Positions 24,617 to 32,005 of a DNA stretch of 32,036 bases are shown piece after piece. Location: assembly GCA_945890735.1 (NCBI GenBank), contig CAMDCZ010000024.1:1-32036 (forward strand), in the 5' to 3' direction. The notes below the pieces were generated by a model, which was not told the origin of the DNA, ran no database searches, and saw nothing but the letters and a program-made list of their open reading frames with translations. How positions within the stretch are numbered: the stretch's first letter is position 1; every line of letters begins with the position of its first letter. The translations under genes and the position numbers were made by a program. Source of the stretch: Bordetella parapertussis (GTDB lineage Bacteria; Pseudomonadota; Gammaproteobacteria; Burkholderiales; Burkholderiaceae_C).

Positions 24617-24844
24617 ATGACTGAAAACACTTTCGATATCGCATCCAAACCATCCAGCTGGGATGACCAGATTGCGTTTGTCTTGATTTTTGTGCCTTGT
24701 TTTGTGCTGCTTTTTTCATTCGCTTTGCTCGGCCAGCTGGTCGGCGTGCGTTGGAAAAGCTGGCTGCCAGGTGCAGAAAACATGACGAACATGATTTCGG
24801 GTGTCAAAGCCTCGGTTTACACGTTCATGTCATACATCATCTAG
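24617..24844 (+). CDS. Small single-span membrane protein inserted between pufB and pufA
   Basis: 75 residues, not recognised. CGGAG (24605-24609) stands 7 bases before the ATG, and the TAG stop overlaps AGGAG of pufA, so it is placed as a translated, coupled member of the puf operon. Layout: a polar head of 18 residues (MTENTFDIASKPSSWDDQ), one hydrophobic span of about 25 residues (roughly 19-44, with FVLIFVPCFVLLFSF), then a basic/aromatic border (RWKSWLPG) and a C-terminal tail ending SVYTFMSYII. It lacks the His-x-x-x-Trp ligand pattern of alpha or beta chains, so it is not a second antenna polypeptide. Size and topology are like PufX or PufQ, but I see no convincing sequence match to either. 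A role in LH1 ring closure, quinone passage or assembly is inference. Confidence 0.8.
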   Translation: MTENTFDIASKPSSWDDQIAFVLIFVPCFVLLFSFALLGQLVGVRWKSWLPGAENMTNMISGVKASVYTFMSYII

Positions 24845-24855
24845 GAGAAATCACC

Positions 24856-25056
24856 ATGTGGAGAATTTGGCGACTTTACGATCCATTGCGTGCAATGGTC
24901 GTGCAGGGCATTTTCCTGTTTGGCCTGGCAGCGATGATTCACCTCATTTTGCTCAGCACCAACAAATTCAACTGGCTCGACGGCGCAAAGAAACCCGTGG
25001 CTGCATCGGCGCAAAACGCCCCCATGCCTGCCGCAGTGTCTTCCGAGAAGTCTTGA
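24856..25056 (+). CDS. pufA: Light-harvesting 1 (LH1) alpha polypeptide
   Basis: 66-residue antenna polypeptide that starts MWRIWRLYDPLRAMVVQG, the standard LH1 alpha head, followed by a membrane helix with the bacteriochlorophyll ligand H29 in AAMIHLILLST and the FNWLDG exit. The Ala/Pro-rich tail (about 25 residues) is probably processed or disordered. AGGAG (24843-24847) lies 8 bases before the ATG. Gene order beta, small ORF, alpha differs from the usual adjacent pufBA. Confidence 0.97.
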   Translation: MWRIWRLYDPLRAMVVQGIFLFGLAAMIHLILLSTNKFNWLDGAKKPVAASAQNAPMPAAVSSEKS

Positions 25057-25061
25057 GTCTT

Positions 25062-25082
25062 GGCAGTACCGCAGGTGCTGCC
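25062..25082 (+). other. Intercistronic hairpin between pufA and pufL
   Basis: GGCAGTAC and GTGCTGCC form an 8-bp stem with one G-U pair around loop CGCAG, 6 bases after the pufA stop. A second small stem CCCG/CGGG follows (25084-25087, 25093-25096). In Rhodobacter the hairpin at this place protects the upstream pufBA segment from 3' decay and gives the excess of LH1 over reaction centre. Same position and no T-run suggest the same function here. Confidence 0.65.
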
Positions 25083-25155
25083 GCCCGCTTGACGGGTCAC
25101 AGCATCTGCATTTTTCAACACCCATTTCACATCCTATGCGGCAGGAGGGCTAACG

Positions 25156-25989
25156 ATGGCCATGCTCAGCTTTGAAAAAAAATACCGAGTGCGGGGCGGA
25201 ACCCTGGTCGCTGGTGATTTGTTTGACTTTTGGGTCGGCCCTTTTTACGTGGGCTTCTTCGGTGTCACCACCATCTTTTTTTCGTTCTTGGGCACCGCCA
25301 TGATTTTGTGGGGCGCGTCTCAAGGAACCACCTGGAATTTGTGGCAAATCAGCATCGCGCCGCCTGACTTGTCCTATGGCTTGGGTTTTGCGCCCTTGCT
25401 CAAAGGCGGCTTGTGGCAGCTCATCACGATTTGCGCGATCGGCGCGTTTGTGTCTTGGGCCTTGCGAGAGGTCGAAATCTGTCGCAAATTAGGCATGGGT
25501 TACCACGTCCCTGCGGTGTTCAGCGTGGCCATCTTTGCCTATGTCACCCTCGAAGTCATTCGCCCCTTGCTCATGGGCGCCTGGGGGCACGGTTTCCCCT
25601 ACGGCATCTACAGCCACTTGGACTGGGTGTCCAACGTCGGCTACCAGTACCTGCACTTTCACTACAACCCCGCCCACATGCTGGCGGTGAGTTTCTTCTT
25701 CGCCACGGTGTTTGCGCTGTCCTTGCATGGCGCCTTGATTTTGTCAGCCACCAACCCTGGCATGGGCCAAGTGGTCAAAACGCCAGAGCATGAAGACACC
25801 TTTTTCCGCGACACCATCGGTTACTCGATCGGCACCTTGGGTATTCACCGCTTGGGGGTGTTTTTGGCGGTGGCGGCTGTGATGTTCAGCGCCTTGTGCA
25901 TTGTCATCAGCGGGCCCTTCTGGAGCCGTGGTTGGCCTGAGTGGTGGGGTTGGTGGTTGAACATGCCTATTTGGTCGCAATGGCCTTGA
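25156..25989 (+). CDS. pufL: Photosynthetic reaction centre L subunit
   Basis: 277 residues, five membrane helices. AGGAGG at 25143-25148 supports the ATG 25156. Cofactor residues, each one higher than the R. sphaeroides numbering, are H154 in SHLDWVSN (accessory bacteriochlorophyll), H169 (hydrogen bond to the special pair) and H174 in HYNPAHM (special pair ligand). H191 in LHGALILS and H231 in GIHRLG are the non-heme iron ligands. E213 in the HED segment is the likely Q_B proton relay. The subunit binds P, B_A, Phe and Q_B. It is a type II (quinone) centre. Overlap-free: 23 bases to pufM. Confidence 0.98.
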   Translation: MAMLSFEKKYRVRGGTLVAGDLFDFWVGPFYVGFFGVTTIFFSFLGTAMILWGASQGTTWNLWQISIAPPDLSYGLGFAPLLKGGLWQLITICAIGAFVSWALREVEICRKLGMGYHVPAVFSVAIFAYVTLEVIRPLLMGAWGHGFPYGIYSHLDWVSNVGYQYLHFHYNPAHMLAVSFFFATVFALSLHGALILSATNPGMGQVVKTPEHEDTFFRDTIGYSIGTLGIHRLGVFLAVAAVMFSALCIVISGPFWSRGWPEWWGWWLNMPIWSQWP

Positions 25990-26012
25990 ACGACAGATTG
26001 GAGCGAACGCAC

Positions 26013-26987
26013 ATGGACTACCTCAATCTCTTCACCACCGTACAAGCCCGCGGGCCTGTGCACATGGGCAATGAACTGCCCCACGGCAACAGCCCCCGCA
26101 CAGGACACCCCGCTTTGTGGTGGATCTTGGGCAAGATTGGCAATGCGCAACTGGGCCCGATCTACCTTGGCGGCTTGGGCTTGGCATCGCTGATTTGCGG
26201 ACTGATTGCCTTCAACATCATTGGCATGAACATGTTGGCCTCGGTGCATTACGACCCGGTGCAGTTTGTGCGGCAGTTGTTTTGGTTGGCGCTGGAGCCA
26301 CCGCCACCGGAGTACGGTTTGTCCTGGCCACCCTTGAACCAAGGTGGCTGGTTTTTGATCACCGGTATTTTCTTGAGCGCATCCGTTTTGTTGTGGTGGG
26401 CCCGCATGTACCGCCGCGCCACCCAGTTGGGTTTGGGGACCCATGTGGCGTGGGCATTCGCTGCAGCCTTGTGGTTGATGTTTGTCTTGGGCTTTTTCCG
26501 CCCCATCTTGATGGGCTCTTGGTCTGAAGCCGTGCCCTATGGCATCTTTCCGCACCTGGACTGGACCGCTGCTTTGTCCATCCGTTATGGCAATCTCTTC
26601 TACAACCCTTTCCATGCCTTGTCGATCGTCTTCTTGTACGGCTCGGTGTTGTTGTTTGGCATGCACGGCGCGACGATCTTGGCAGTGACCCGTTTCGGCG
26701 GTGAACGCGAGATCGAACAAATCGTTGACCGTGGCACCGCATCCGAGCGGGCGGCCTTGTTCTGGCGCTGGACCATGGGTTTCAACGCCACGATGGAGTC
26801 GATCCACCGTTGGGCCTGGTGGTTCGCGGTCCTGTGTCCCATCACTGGCGGTATCGGGATTTTGTTGACCGGTACCGTGGTCGACAACTGGTACCTGTGG
26901 GCAATCAAGCATGGCGTGGCGCCGCCTTACCCCAATGTGTTCCCTGCGGTGGTTGATCCAGCGCTCAGCCTGGGAGTCAAACCATGA
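26013..26987 (+). CDS. pufM: Photosynthetic reaction centre M subunit
   Basis: 324 residues. The frame is open further upstream, but MDYLNLFTTVQARGP at 26013, with GGAG 10 bases upstream, is the conserved start. Pigment and iron ligands are H181 in FPHLDW (accessory bacteriochlorophyll), H201 in NPFHALS (special pair), and H218 (MHGA), E233 (EREIEQ) and H265 (SIHRWAWW) for the iron. The C-terminal extension after residue 300 (PYPNVFPAVVDP) is typical for centres that carry a bound cytochrome subunit. Its TGA overlaps the pufC ATG as ATGA. Confidence 0.98.
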   Translation: MDYLNLFTTVQARGPVHMGNELPHGNSPRTGHPALWWILGKIGNAQLGPIYLGGLGLASLICGLIAFNIIGMNMLASVHYDPVQFVRQLFWLALEPPPPEYGLSWPPLNQGGWFLITGIFLSASVLLWWARMYRRATQLGLGTHVAWAFAAALWLMFVLGFFRPILMGSWSEAVPYGIFPHLDWTAALSIRYGNLFYNPFHALSIVFLYGSVLLFGMHGATILAVTRFGGEREIEQIVDRGTASERAALFWRWTMGFNATMESIHRWAWWFAVLCPITGGIGILLTGTVVDNWYLWAIKHGVAPPYPNVFPAVVDPALSLGVKP

Positions 26988-28033
26988 CAACTTCCTACCT
27001 TTTGAAACGATGGTTGCAATTCGCCGCGGCTTTGGGCGCAGTCTTCTTGTTGAGTGGCTGTGAACGGCCCTTCCAAGACAGTGTGCAAAGTGGCTACCGA
27101 GGCACCGGCATGGTCCAGGTCTACAACCCGCGCTTGTTGGCGATCAAAACCGAGGCCAACCAACCGCCTGTGGCAATACCGCAAGCGCCTGGCGAAGGCC
27201 CCAAAGCTGCGCAGGCATACAAGAACGTCAAGGTCTTGGGCAACCTGAGCGTGGCCGAGTTCAACCGATTGATGGTGTCCATGACTGCCTGGGTCTCGCC
27301 CAACGACGGTGGCTGTGTCTACTGCCACAACCCCGCCAACTTCGCGGATGACGAGAAATACACCAAAGTCGTGGCGCGTCGCATGCTCGAGATGACACAA
27401 CACATCAACAGCGAATGGCAGCCACACGTGGCACAAACCGGTGTGACTTGCTACACCTGCCACCGAGGCCAACCCGTGCCCAGCGAGATTTGGTTCACCA
27501 AAGACCACCAACCCGAGGGTTCGAATTTCATCGGCGACAAAGCCGGGCAAAACGAACCTGCTGCCGTGGTCAACCTGTCCTCGCTGCCCAATGACCCGTT
27601 CACCCCGTTTTTGTTGGACAGCAAAGACATTCGGATGAATGGCCCCACAGCCTTGCCGTCTGGCAACCTGCATTCCACCAAGCAGACCGAATTCACCTAT
27701 GGTTTGATGACGCACATGTCCACCGCGCTGGGTGTGAACTGCACCTATTGCCACAACAGCCGTTCTTTCCAAAGCTGGGAGGAGAGTCCGCCACAACGGG
27801 CAACTGCTTGGCATGGCATTCGCATGGCGCGTGACCTCAACTTGAATTACATGGCGCCGCTGACGCCTGTCTTCCCAGCCCACCGAAAAGGGGAGTTGGG
27901 AGACGTGGCCAAGCTCAATTGCGCTACCTGTCACCAAGGGGCTTACAAGCCACTCAATGGTGCTCAGATGGCCAAAGACTTCCCTGAGTTACTGCAGCCC
28001 TCGGTCAAACAGGCCCAGGTCGCCAGCAAGTAG
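26984..28033 (+). CDS. pufC: Reaction-centre tetraheme cytochrome c subunit
   Basis: 349 residues. Lipoprotein signal with lipobox LLSGC, so C26 should be lipidated and anchor the protein on the periplasmic side. Four haem-binding CXXCH motifs are at residues 111-115 (CVYCH), 156-160 (CYTCH), 253-257 (CTYCH) and 313-317 (CATCH). Methionine axial ligands are likely in MVSM, MLEMTQH and MTHMSTAL. It re-reduces the photo-oxidised special pair. Presence of pufC and absence of pufX after pufM is the arrangement of Rubrivivax and most non-Rhodobacter purple bacteria. Gap of 45 bases to crtA. Confidence 0.97.
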   Translation: MTTSYLLKRWLQFAAALGAVFLLSGCERPFQDSVQSGYRGTGMVQVYNPRLLAIKTEANQPPVAIPQAPGEGPKAAQAYKNVKVLGNLSVAEFNRLMVSMTAWVSPNDGGCVYCHNPANFADDEKYTKVVARRMLEMTQHINSEWQPHVAQTGVTCYTCHRGQPVPSEIWFTKDHQPEGSNFIGDKAGQNEPAAVVNLSSLPNDPFTPFLLDSKDIRMNGPTALPSGNLHSTKQTEFTYGLMTHMSTALGVNCTYCHNSRSFQSWEESPPQRATAWHGIRMARDLNLNYMAPLTPVFPAHRKGELGDVAKLNCATCHQGAYKPLNGAQMAKDFPELLQPSVKQAQVASK

Positions 28034-28078
28034 TTTCACGCAGCTGTCCACACCCCAACCAGCGCACATGAGGCACCC

Positions 28079-28828
28079 ATGGTCAACCAAGATCCCGTGT
28101 CGATGGCAGTCTCAGGCGTGGTGGTGGTGCTGTTGGTGGATTTCCTGAGAGTCCACCAAGGCTGGGGTTGGATGCGGTTGGCGCAAGGTTCTGGGGCCTT
28201 CAAAGACACGCCCGGCATCTTGTTCTCCAAGGTCATGGGCAGTGGCCATGCGGGCGGCTTCAGTCTGCGTCCCAGCGCCACGCACCAGGGTCTGGTCTGT
28301 GTGTTTCAACATGCCAACCAAGCAGATGCATTTTTGCAATCCAAGACCGTTCGCGCCTACCAAGAAAGGGCGCGCAGTTGGTATGCAAGCATCTTGGCTG
28401 TGACGTCTTCGCGTGGCGAGTGGGATGGCCGGACATGGCAGTCCACCCATGAAAACTGCTTGGGTCGTTATGCCCAAGAACCGGCCTCGACACCAGCCAT
28501 CGCAGCCCTGACCCGCGCGAGCATTCGGCCTGCCAAGGCGGTGGCATTTTGGCGCTACGCACCTGCCGCCCAAACCGATTTGCAAAAGGCACCAGGCTGC
28601 CAAGTGGCCATGGGTCTGGGCGAAGCACCCTTGGTGCGCCAATGCACCTTCAGTCTCTGGCAAGACACCCAAGCCATGGTCGACTACGCCCACACCGGGG
28701 CGCACCAACAAGCCATTGCAGCCGCTTATAAAAACGAATTTTTTTCCGAGTCCATGTTTGTGCGCATGCGTGTGCTGCACAGCCAAGGCAATTGGTTGCC
28801 CGCGGTCCAGGGAGCGGCACATGGCTGA
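28079..28828 (+). CDS. crtA: Spheroidene monooxygenase
   Basis: 249 residues. Inserts the C2 keto group into spheroidene-type carotenoids to give spheroidenone-type pigments, using O2. Family pattern VVLLVDFL near the start, MRLAQGSGAFKDTPGILFSKVMGSGHAGGFSLRPS, then AVFQ-like CVFQHANQADAFLQS, and C-terminal QGNWLPAVQ. GAGG (28070-28073) stands 5 bases before ATG 28079; ATG 28103 (MAVSGVVVVLLV) is the alternative and begins closer to the conserved core. Position after pufC and before crtD is the Rubrivivax-type order. Overlaps crtD by 8 bases. Confidence 0.87.
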   Translation: MVNQDPVSMAVSGVVVVLLVDFLRVHQGWGWMRLAQGSGAFKDTPGILFSKVMGSGHAGGFSLRPSATHQGLVCVFQHANQADAFLQSKTVRAYQERARSWYASILAVTSSRGEWDGRTWQSTHENCLGRYAQEPASTPAIAALTRASIRPAKAVAFWRYAPAAQTDLQKAPGCQVAMGLGEAPLVRQCTFSLWQDTQAMVDYAHTGAHQQAIAAAYKNEFFSESMFVRMRVLHSQGNWLPAVQGAAHG

Positions 28829-30356
28829 ACACCGGGTGGTGGTGGTTGGGGCAGGCATGGCCGGTTTGGTCAGCGCATTGGCGCTCGCAGACCAGGGTTT
28901 GTCGGTCACTGTCATCGACAAGGCTGAACAAGTCGGCGGCAAGATGCGGCAAATCATGGTGGACGGTGTGCCCGTCGACAGCGGGCCGACCGTGTTCACG
29001 ATGCGCTGGGTGTTTGACGAGTTGATGGCATCCATCGGGACCCAATTGGAGGCTGAATTAACCGTTAACCCTCTACAGGTTTTGGCGCGGCATTTTTGGG
29101 AGGATGGCTCTCAGCTGGATTTGTTCGCCAGTCCACAGGCTTCCTACCAAGCGGTGCGGGCATTTGCCGGCGCGGCGGAGGCAGATCGCTTTGTGCAGTT
29201 TTGCCAAACCACGATGGCGGTCTATGACACCCTGGAGGGCCCCTTCATCCGTTCAGCGTCGCCCAGCATGGCGCAGATGATGACTGGCTTGGGCCCGCGC
29301 GGATTGGCCACGCTGGCATCTGTCGGTCCCATGCGCAGTTTGTGGCAAAGCTTGGGACGACAGTTCACCGATCCGCGATTGCAGCAGCTCTTTGCCCGCT
29401 ACGCCACGTACTGCGGCTCCTCGCCTTGGGAGGCCCCCGCCACCTTGATGCTGATCTCACAGGTTGAGCGCGATGGGGTCTGGTCGGTCAAAGGCGGCAT
29501 GCATGCCTTGGCCCAATGCCTGATGCGCTTGGGTGCGGCGCGCGGTGTGCAGTACCTGCTCAACACCGAGTGTGAGCGCTTGGAGCTTACCCAAGGCCGT
29601 GTGTCTGGGGTGCGTTTGGCGACGGGCGACAGCTTGCATGCCGACAGCGTGATCTTCAATGGCGATGTGGCCGCCTTGCGCCAAGGCTTGCTCGGGCCTG
29701 GGGTTCGACAAGCGGTGGCAAGGCGGGTGCAACCGCGTTCTTTGTCAGCCATCACCTGGTCGATGCATGTCCCAACGGCTGCCATGCAACTCGACAGACA
29801 CAATGTGTTTTTCCGCTCCAACTACTCGCAGGAGTTTGAAGCGATTTTTCAGCAAGGCCGCTTGCCTGCCAAGCCCACGGTTTACGTGTGTGGACAAGAC
29901 AGAAGTGTTTACCAAACCCTGGGCAGCAAAGAACGCTTGTTGTGTCTGGTCAATGCCCCTGCCATTGGGGACAAGCGCAGTTTCACAACCGCCGAGTTGG
30001 ATGCGTGCACCGCCAGCAGCCAGGAATTGTTGGCTGCATGTGGCCTGCCTTTACAGTTGGAGCCTTCCCCATCATGCGTTCGCACCACACCCCAGGACTT
30101 TCACCAACTGTTTCCAGCGACGGGCGGGGCCTTGTACGGCCAGGCCACGCATGGATGGATGGCGGCGTTCGCCCGTTCGAACGCCAAAGCCCAGGTGCCG
30201 GGTCTGTACCTGGCGGGGGGCAGCGTGCACCCGGGGCCGGGGGTGCCGATGGCGGCCATGTCCGGGCGTCTGGCGGCCGCGGCCCTGATGGCCAACCTCG
30301 GTTTGACCAGGTTGTCCCCGCGGGCGGCTACCTCTGGTGGTACCTTGACGCACTGA
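28821..30356 (+). CDS. crtD: Hydroxyneurosporene/methoxyneurosporene dehydrogenase
   Basis: 511-residue CrtI-type FAD-dependent carotenoid desaturase that introduces the 3,4 double bond of spheroidene or spirilloxanthin precursors. FAD-binding N-terminus VVVVGAGMAGLVSALALADQ, then EQVGGKMRQ and DSGPTVFTM. The C-terminal carotenoid-oxidase signature GLYLAGGSVHPGPGVPM followed by SGRLAAAAL is intact. The start ATG 28821 is 8 bases inside crtA. Its last 200 bases are also open in the crtC frame. CrtD rather than CrtI is chosen by neighbours crtA and crtC and by the hydrophobic middle region; CrtI would be expected elsewhere. Confidence 0.93.
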   Translation: MAEHRVVVVGAGMAGLVSALALADQGLSVTVIDKAEQVGGKMRQIMVDGVPVDSGPTVFTMRWVFDELMASIGTQLEAELTVNPLQVLARHFWEDGSQLDLFASPQASYQAVRAFAGAAEADRFVQFCQTTMAVYDTLEGPFIRSASPSMAQMMTGLGPRGLATLASVGPMRSLWQSLGRQFTDPRLQQLFARYATYCGSSPWEAPATLMLISQVERDGVWSVKGGMHALAQCLMRLGAARGVQYLLNTECERLELTQGRVSGVRLATGDSLHADSVIFNGDVAALRQGLLGPGVRQAVARRVQPRSLSAITWSMHVPTAAMQLDRHNVFFRSNYSQEFEAIFQQGRLPAKPTVYVCGQDRSVYQTLGSKERLLCLVNAPAIGDKRSFTTAELDACTASSQELLAACGLPLQLEPSPSCVRTTPQDFHQLFPATGGALYGQATHGWMAAFARSNAKAQVPGLYLAGGSVHPGPGVPMAAMSGRLAAAALMANLGLTRLSPRAATSGGTLTH

Positions 30357-31222
30357 GTGACGACGGCCTGCATGGCCTGACCATCATTGCGTTTGTCGGC
30401 AGTGTGTTTTCACCCTATTACGCTTGGGCCAGACGGGGTGGCCGCGTCACCCAGCCAGACGATTTTTGCGCACTCAACGTCGCGCTTTATTCACGCCAGG
30501 CCAAGCGCTGGACCATGACCGAGCGCGGCGCGGCGCACTGCCACCGCGACAGCCAGCAGTTCACCATCGGACCGAGCCAGGTGCGCTGGGACGGACACAG
30601 CCTGGTGATCGACATCGATGAGGTGGGCATGCCTTGGCCATTTCGCGTCAAGGGCCAGGTGCGTGTGCATCCCGAACGCCTGTTCCACTTCAGCACACCG
30701 ATCGATGCGCGAGGCATGCACCGCTGGGGCCCGTTGGCACCGCGTGCGCGGGTGGAAGTGGACTTTCAACACCCGCAGCAAAGCTGGCAGGGTTGGGGTT
30801 ATTTGGACTCGAACGAGGGCGACGAACCGGTGACCGGTGCTTGCCACGCCTGGGACTGGTCACGCAGCCCCTTGCGTGACGGCAGTACTGCCGTGATTTA
30901 CGACATTCAAGGTGAAACGACTGCAGGCGACAAACTCTTGGCCCTGCGTTTCACCCCCCATGGCGAGGTGCTGCCCTTTGATGCGCCCCCTCGCCAAAGC
31001 TTGCCCAAGACCCTGTGGCGCATCCAGCGGCGCATGCGCAGCGATGGACCGGTGCAAGTGGCCGAGCAGTTGGAAGACACACCGTTTTACCAACGTGCCT
31101 TGTTGCACAGCAGTTTGTTGGGCGAACAGGTGCAAAGCTTTCACGAAAGCATCACCATGTCCAGGTTGGTGTCGCCCGTGGTGCAAGCCATGTTGCCGTT
31201 TCGCATGCCCAGAAGGGCTTGA
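30155..31222 (+). CDS. crtC: Acyclic carotenoid 1,2-hydratase (hydroxyneurosporene synthase)
   Basis: 355 residues from ATG 30155. Adds water across the C1=C2 bond of neurosporene or lycopene. Conserved core starts at VVPAGGYLWWYLDALSDDG (about 30312) and runs through HGLTIIAFVGSVFSPYYAWAR, FTIGPSQVRWDG and ACHAWDWSRSPL. No ATG, GTG, TTG or CTG is in frame between 30158 and the core, so the start must overlap crtD by at least about 200 bases; the first ATG in the frame is at 29888. The segment from 30155 to 30300 is also crtD coding sequence in another frame. Convergent stop (TGATCA) directly against the enoyl-CoA hydratase gene. Confidence 0.9.
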   Translation: MDGGVRPFERQSPGAGSVPGGGQRAPGAGGADGGHVRASGGRGPDGQPRFDQVVPAGGYLWWYLDALSDDGLHGLTIIAFVGSVFSPYYAWARRGGRVTQPDDFCALNVALYSRQAKRWTMTERGAAHCHRDSQQFTIGPSQVRWDGHSLVIDIDEVGMPWPFRVKGQVRVHPERLFHFSTPIDARGMHRWGPLAPRARVEVDFQHPQQSWQGWGYLDSNEGDEPVTGACHAWDWSRSPLRDGSTAVIYDIQGETTAGDKLLALRFTPHGEVLPFDAPPRQSLPKTLWRIQRRMRSDGPVQVAEQLEDTPFYQRALLHSSLLGEQVQSFHESITMSRLVSPVVQAMLPFRMPRRA

Positions 31223-32005
31223 TCACCGCCCTTTGAACACTGGCTTTCTTCGTTCTGCAAACGCTTTCACACCCTCTGCAAAATCCTCGGTGCGGCTGCT
31301 TTGTGCTTCACGCTCACGCAGCGTTGCTTCATCGTAGTGACCTGCGGCAATTTCGTTCAAAGAGCGCTTCATGGCTTGTGCAGCCAACGGTGCCAAGGCC
31401 AGCACATCGTTGACGAGTGTTTGAAGTTGCACTGGAAAATCTGCAGTGGATGAAAAGCTTTCAAACAAGCCCAAGGCTTGTAAATCCTTCGACGAAAAAA
31501 CCCTTGCCGTGAGAAAGGCTCGCTTGGCTGCGGCTATGCCAAAGTGGCTGACATAGCGTTGCAAGCCGCTGGGGTAGTAGTGCAAACCCAACGCCGCAGC
31601 AGGCATGCGCCACTCGATACCCTCTTGCGCCAACCGCAAATCGCAGGCCAACACCAAGTCGGTGGCGCCGCCATAGATACTGCCGTTTAACGCGCATATG
31701 GTGATGGGACGCAGCTGGTTTAAAGCTTTCGGGACTTTGTCAAAAGCGGTGGAGCCGTGATCGGCATCGCTGAAACCACCGATGTCATAGCCCGCACAAA
31801 ACACAGGCTTGGGGTGTCCTTGGGTGTTGGCGGTCAGCACCATCACCCGAACGCTTTTATCGAGGTTGATTTGTTCAAAATGCTGAAGCAACACCGAAAG
31901 ATCAGCGTTTTCCAAGCGGTTGCGCTGTGCGGGGCGGTTCAGTGTGATGGTCGCCACGCCTTGGGCGATGTGCAGCAAAGGCGCAGAGCTGTCAGAGGCG
32001 TTCAT
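31223..32005 (-). CDS. Enoyl-CoA hydratase/isomerase family protein (crotonase fold)
   Basis: 260 residues. Crotonase-fold signature ITLNRPAQRNRL, the CoA/oxyanion loop FCAGYDIGGF and the second oxyanion segment NGSIYGGATDLVLACDLRLA. The two catalytic glutamates of hydratases are not kept: the first position (E144 of rat ECH, in GGGCEL) is Asp here (GGATDL) and the second (E164, in PE) is Ala (MPAAALG). It may therefore be an isomerase, hydrolase or decarboxylase-type crotonase or have altered activity. Convergent with crtC with no spacer, so it marks the right border of the photosynthesis genes. The start is the ATG ending at 32005. Confidence 0.88.
   Translation of the reverse strand: MNASDSSAPLLHIAQGVATITLNRPAQRNRLENADLSVLLQHFEQINLDKSVRVMVLTANTQGHPKPVFCAGYDIGGFSDADHGSTAFDKVPKALNQLRPITICALNGSIYGGATDLVLACDLRLAQEGIEWRMPAAALGLHYYPSGLQRYVSHFGIAAAKRAFLTARVFSSKDLQALGLFESFSSTADFPVQLQTLVNDVLALAPLAAQAMKRSLNEIAAGHYDEATLREREAQSSRTEDFAEGVKAFAERRKPVFKGR

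Noticed and set aside
24617..24844. Calling the extra puf ORF pufQ or pufX
   Set aside because: Size and single span are similar, but I see no convincing sequence match by eye, and position (between pufB and pufA) differs from both genes; left unnamed.
24617..24844. Second LH1 alpha or beta chain
   Set aside because: There is no histidine in the membrane span and none of the conserved alpha or beta head motifs.
25845..26990. 381-codon minus-strand ORF opposite pufM
   Set aside because: Mirror of pufM and the end of pufL; His/Gln-rich composition typical of antisense frames.
29888..30154. Starting crtC at the first ATG (29888)
   Set aside because: The added residues are the off-frame reading of crtD's conserved C-terminal domain; ATG 30155 is closer to the conserved core, though the true start is unresolved.
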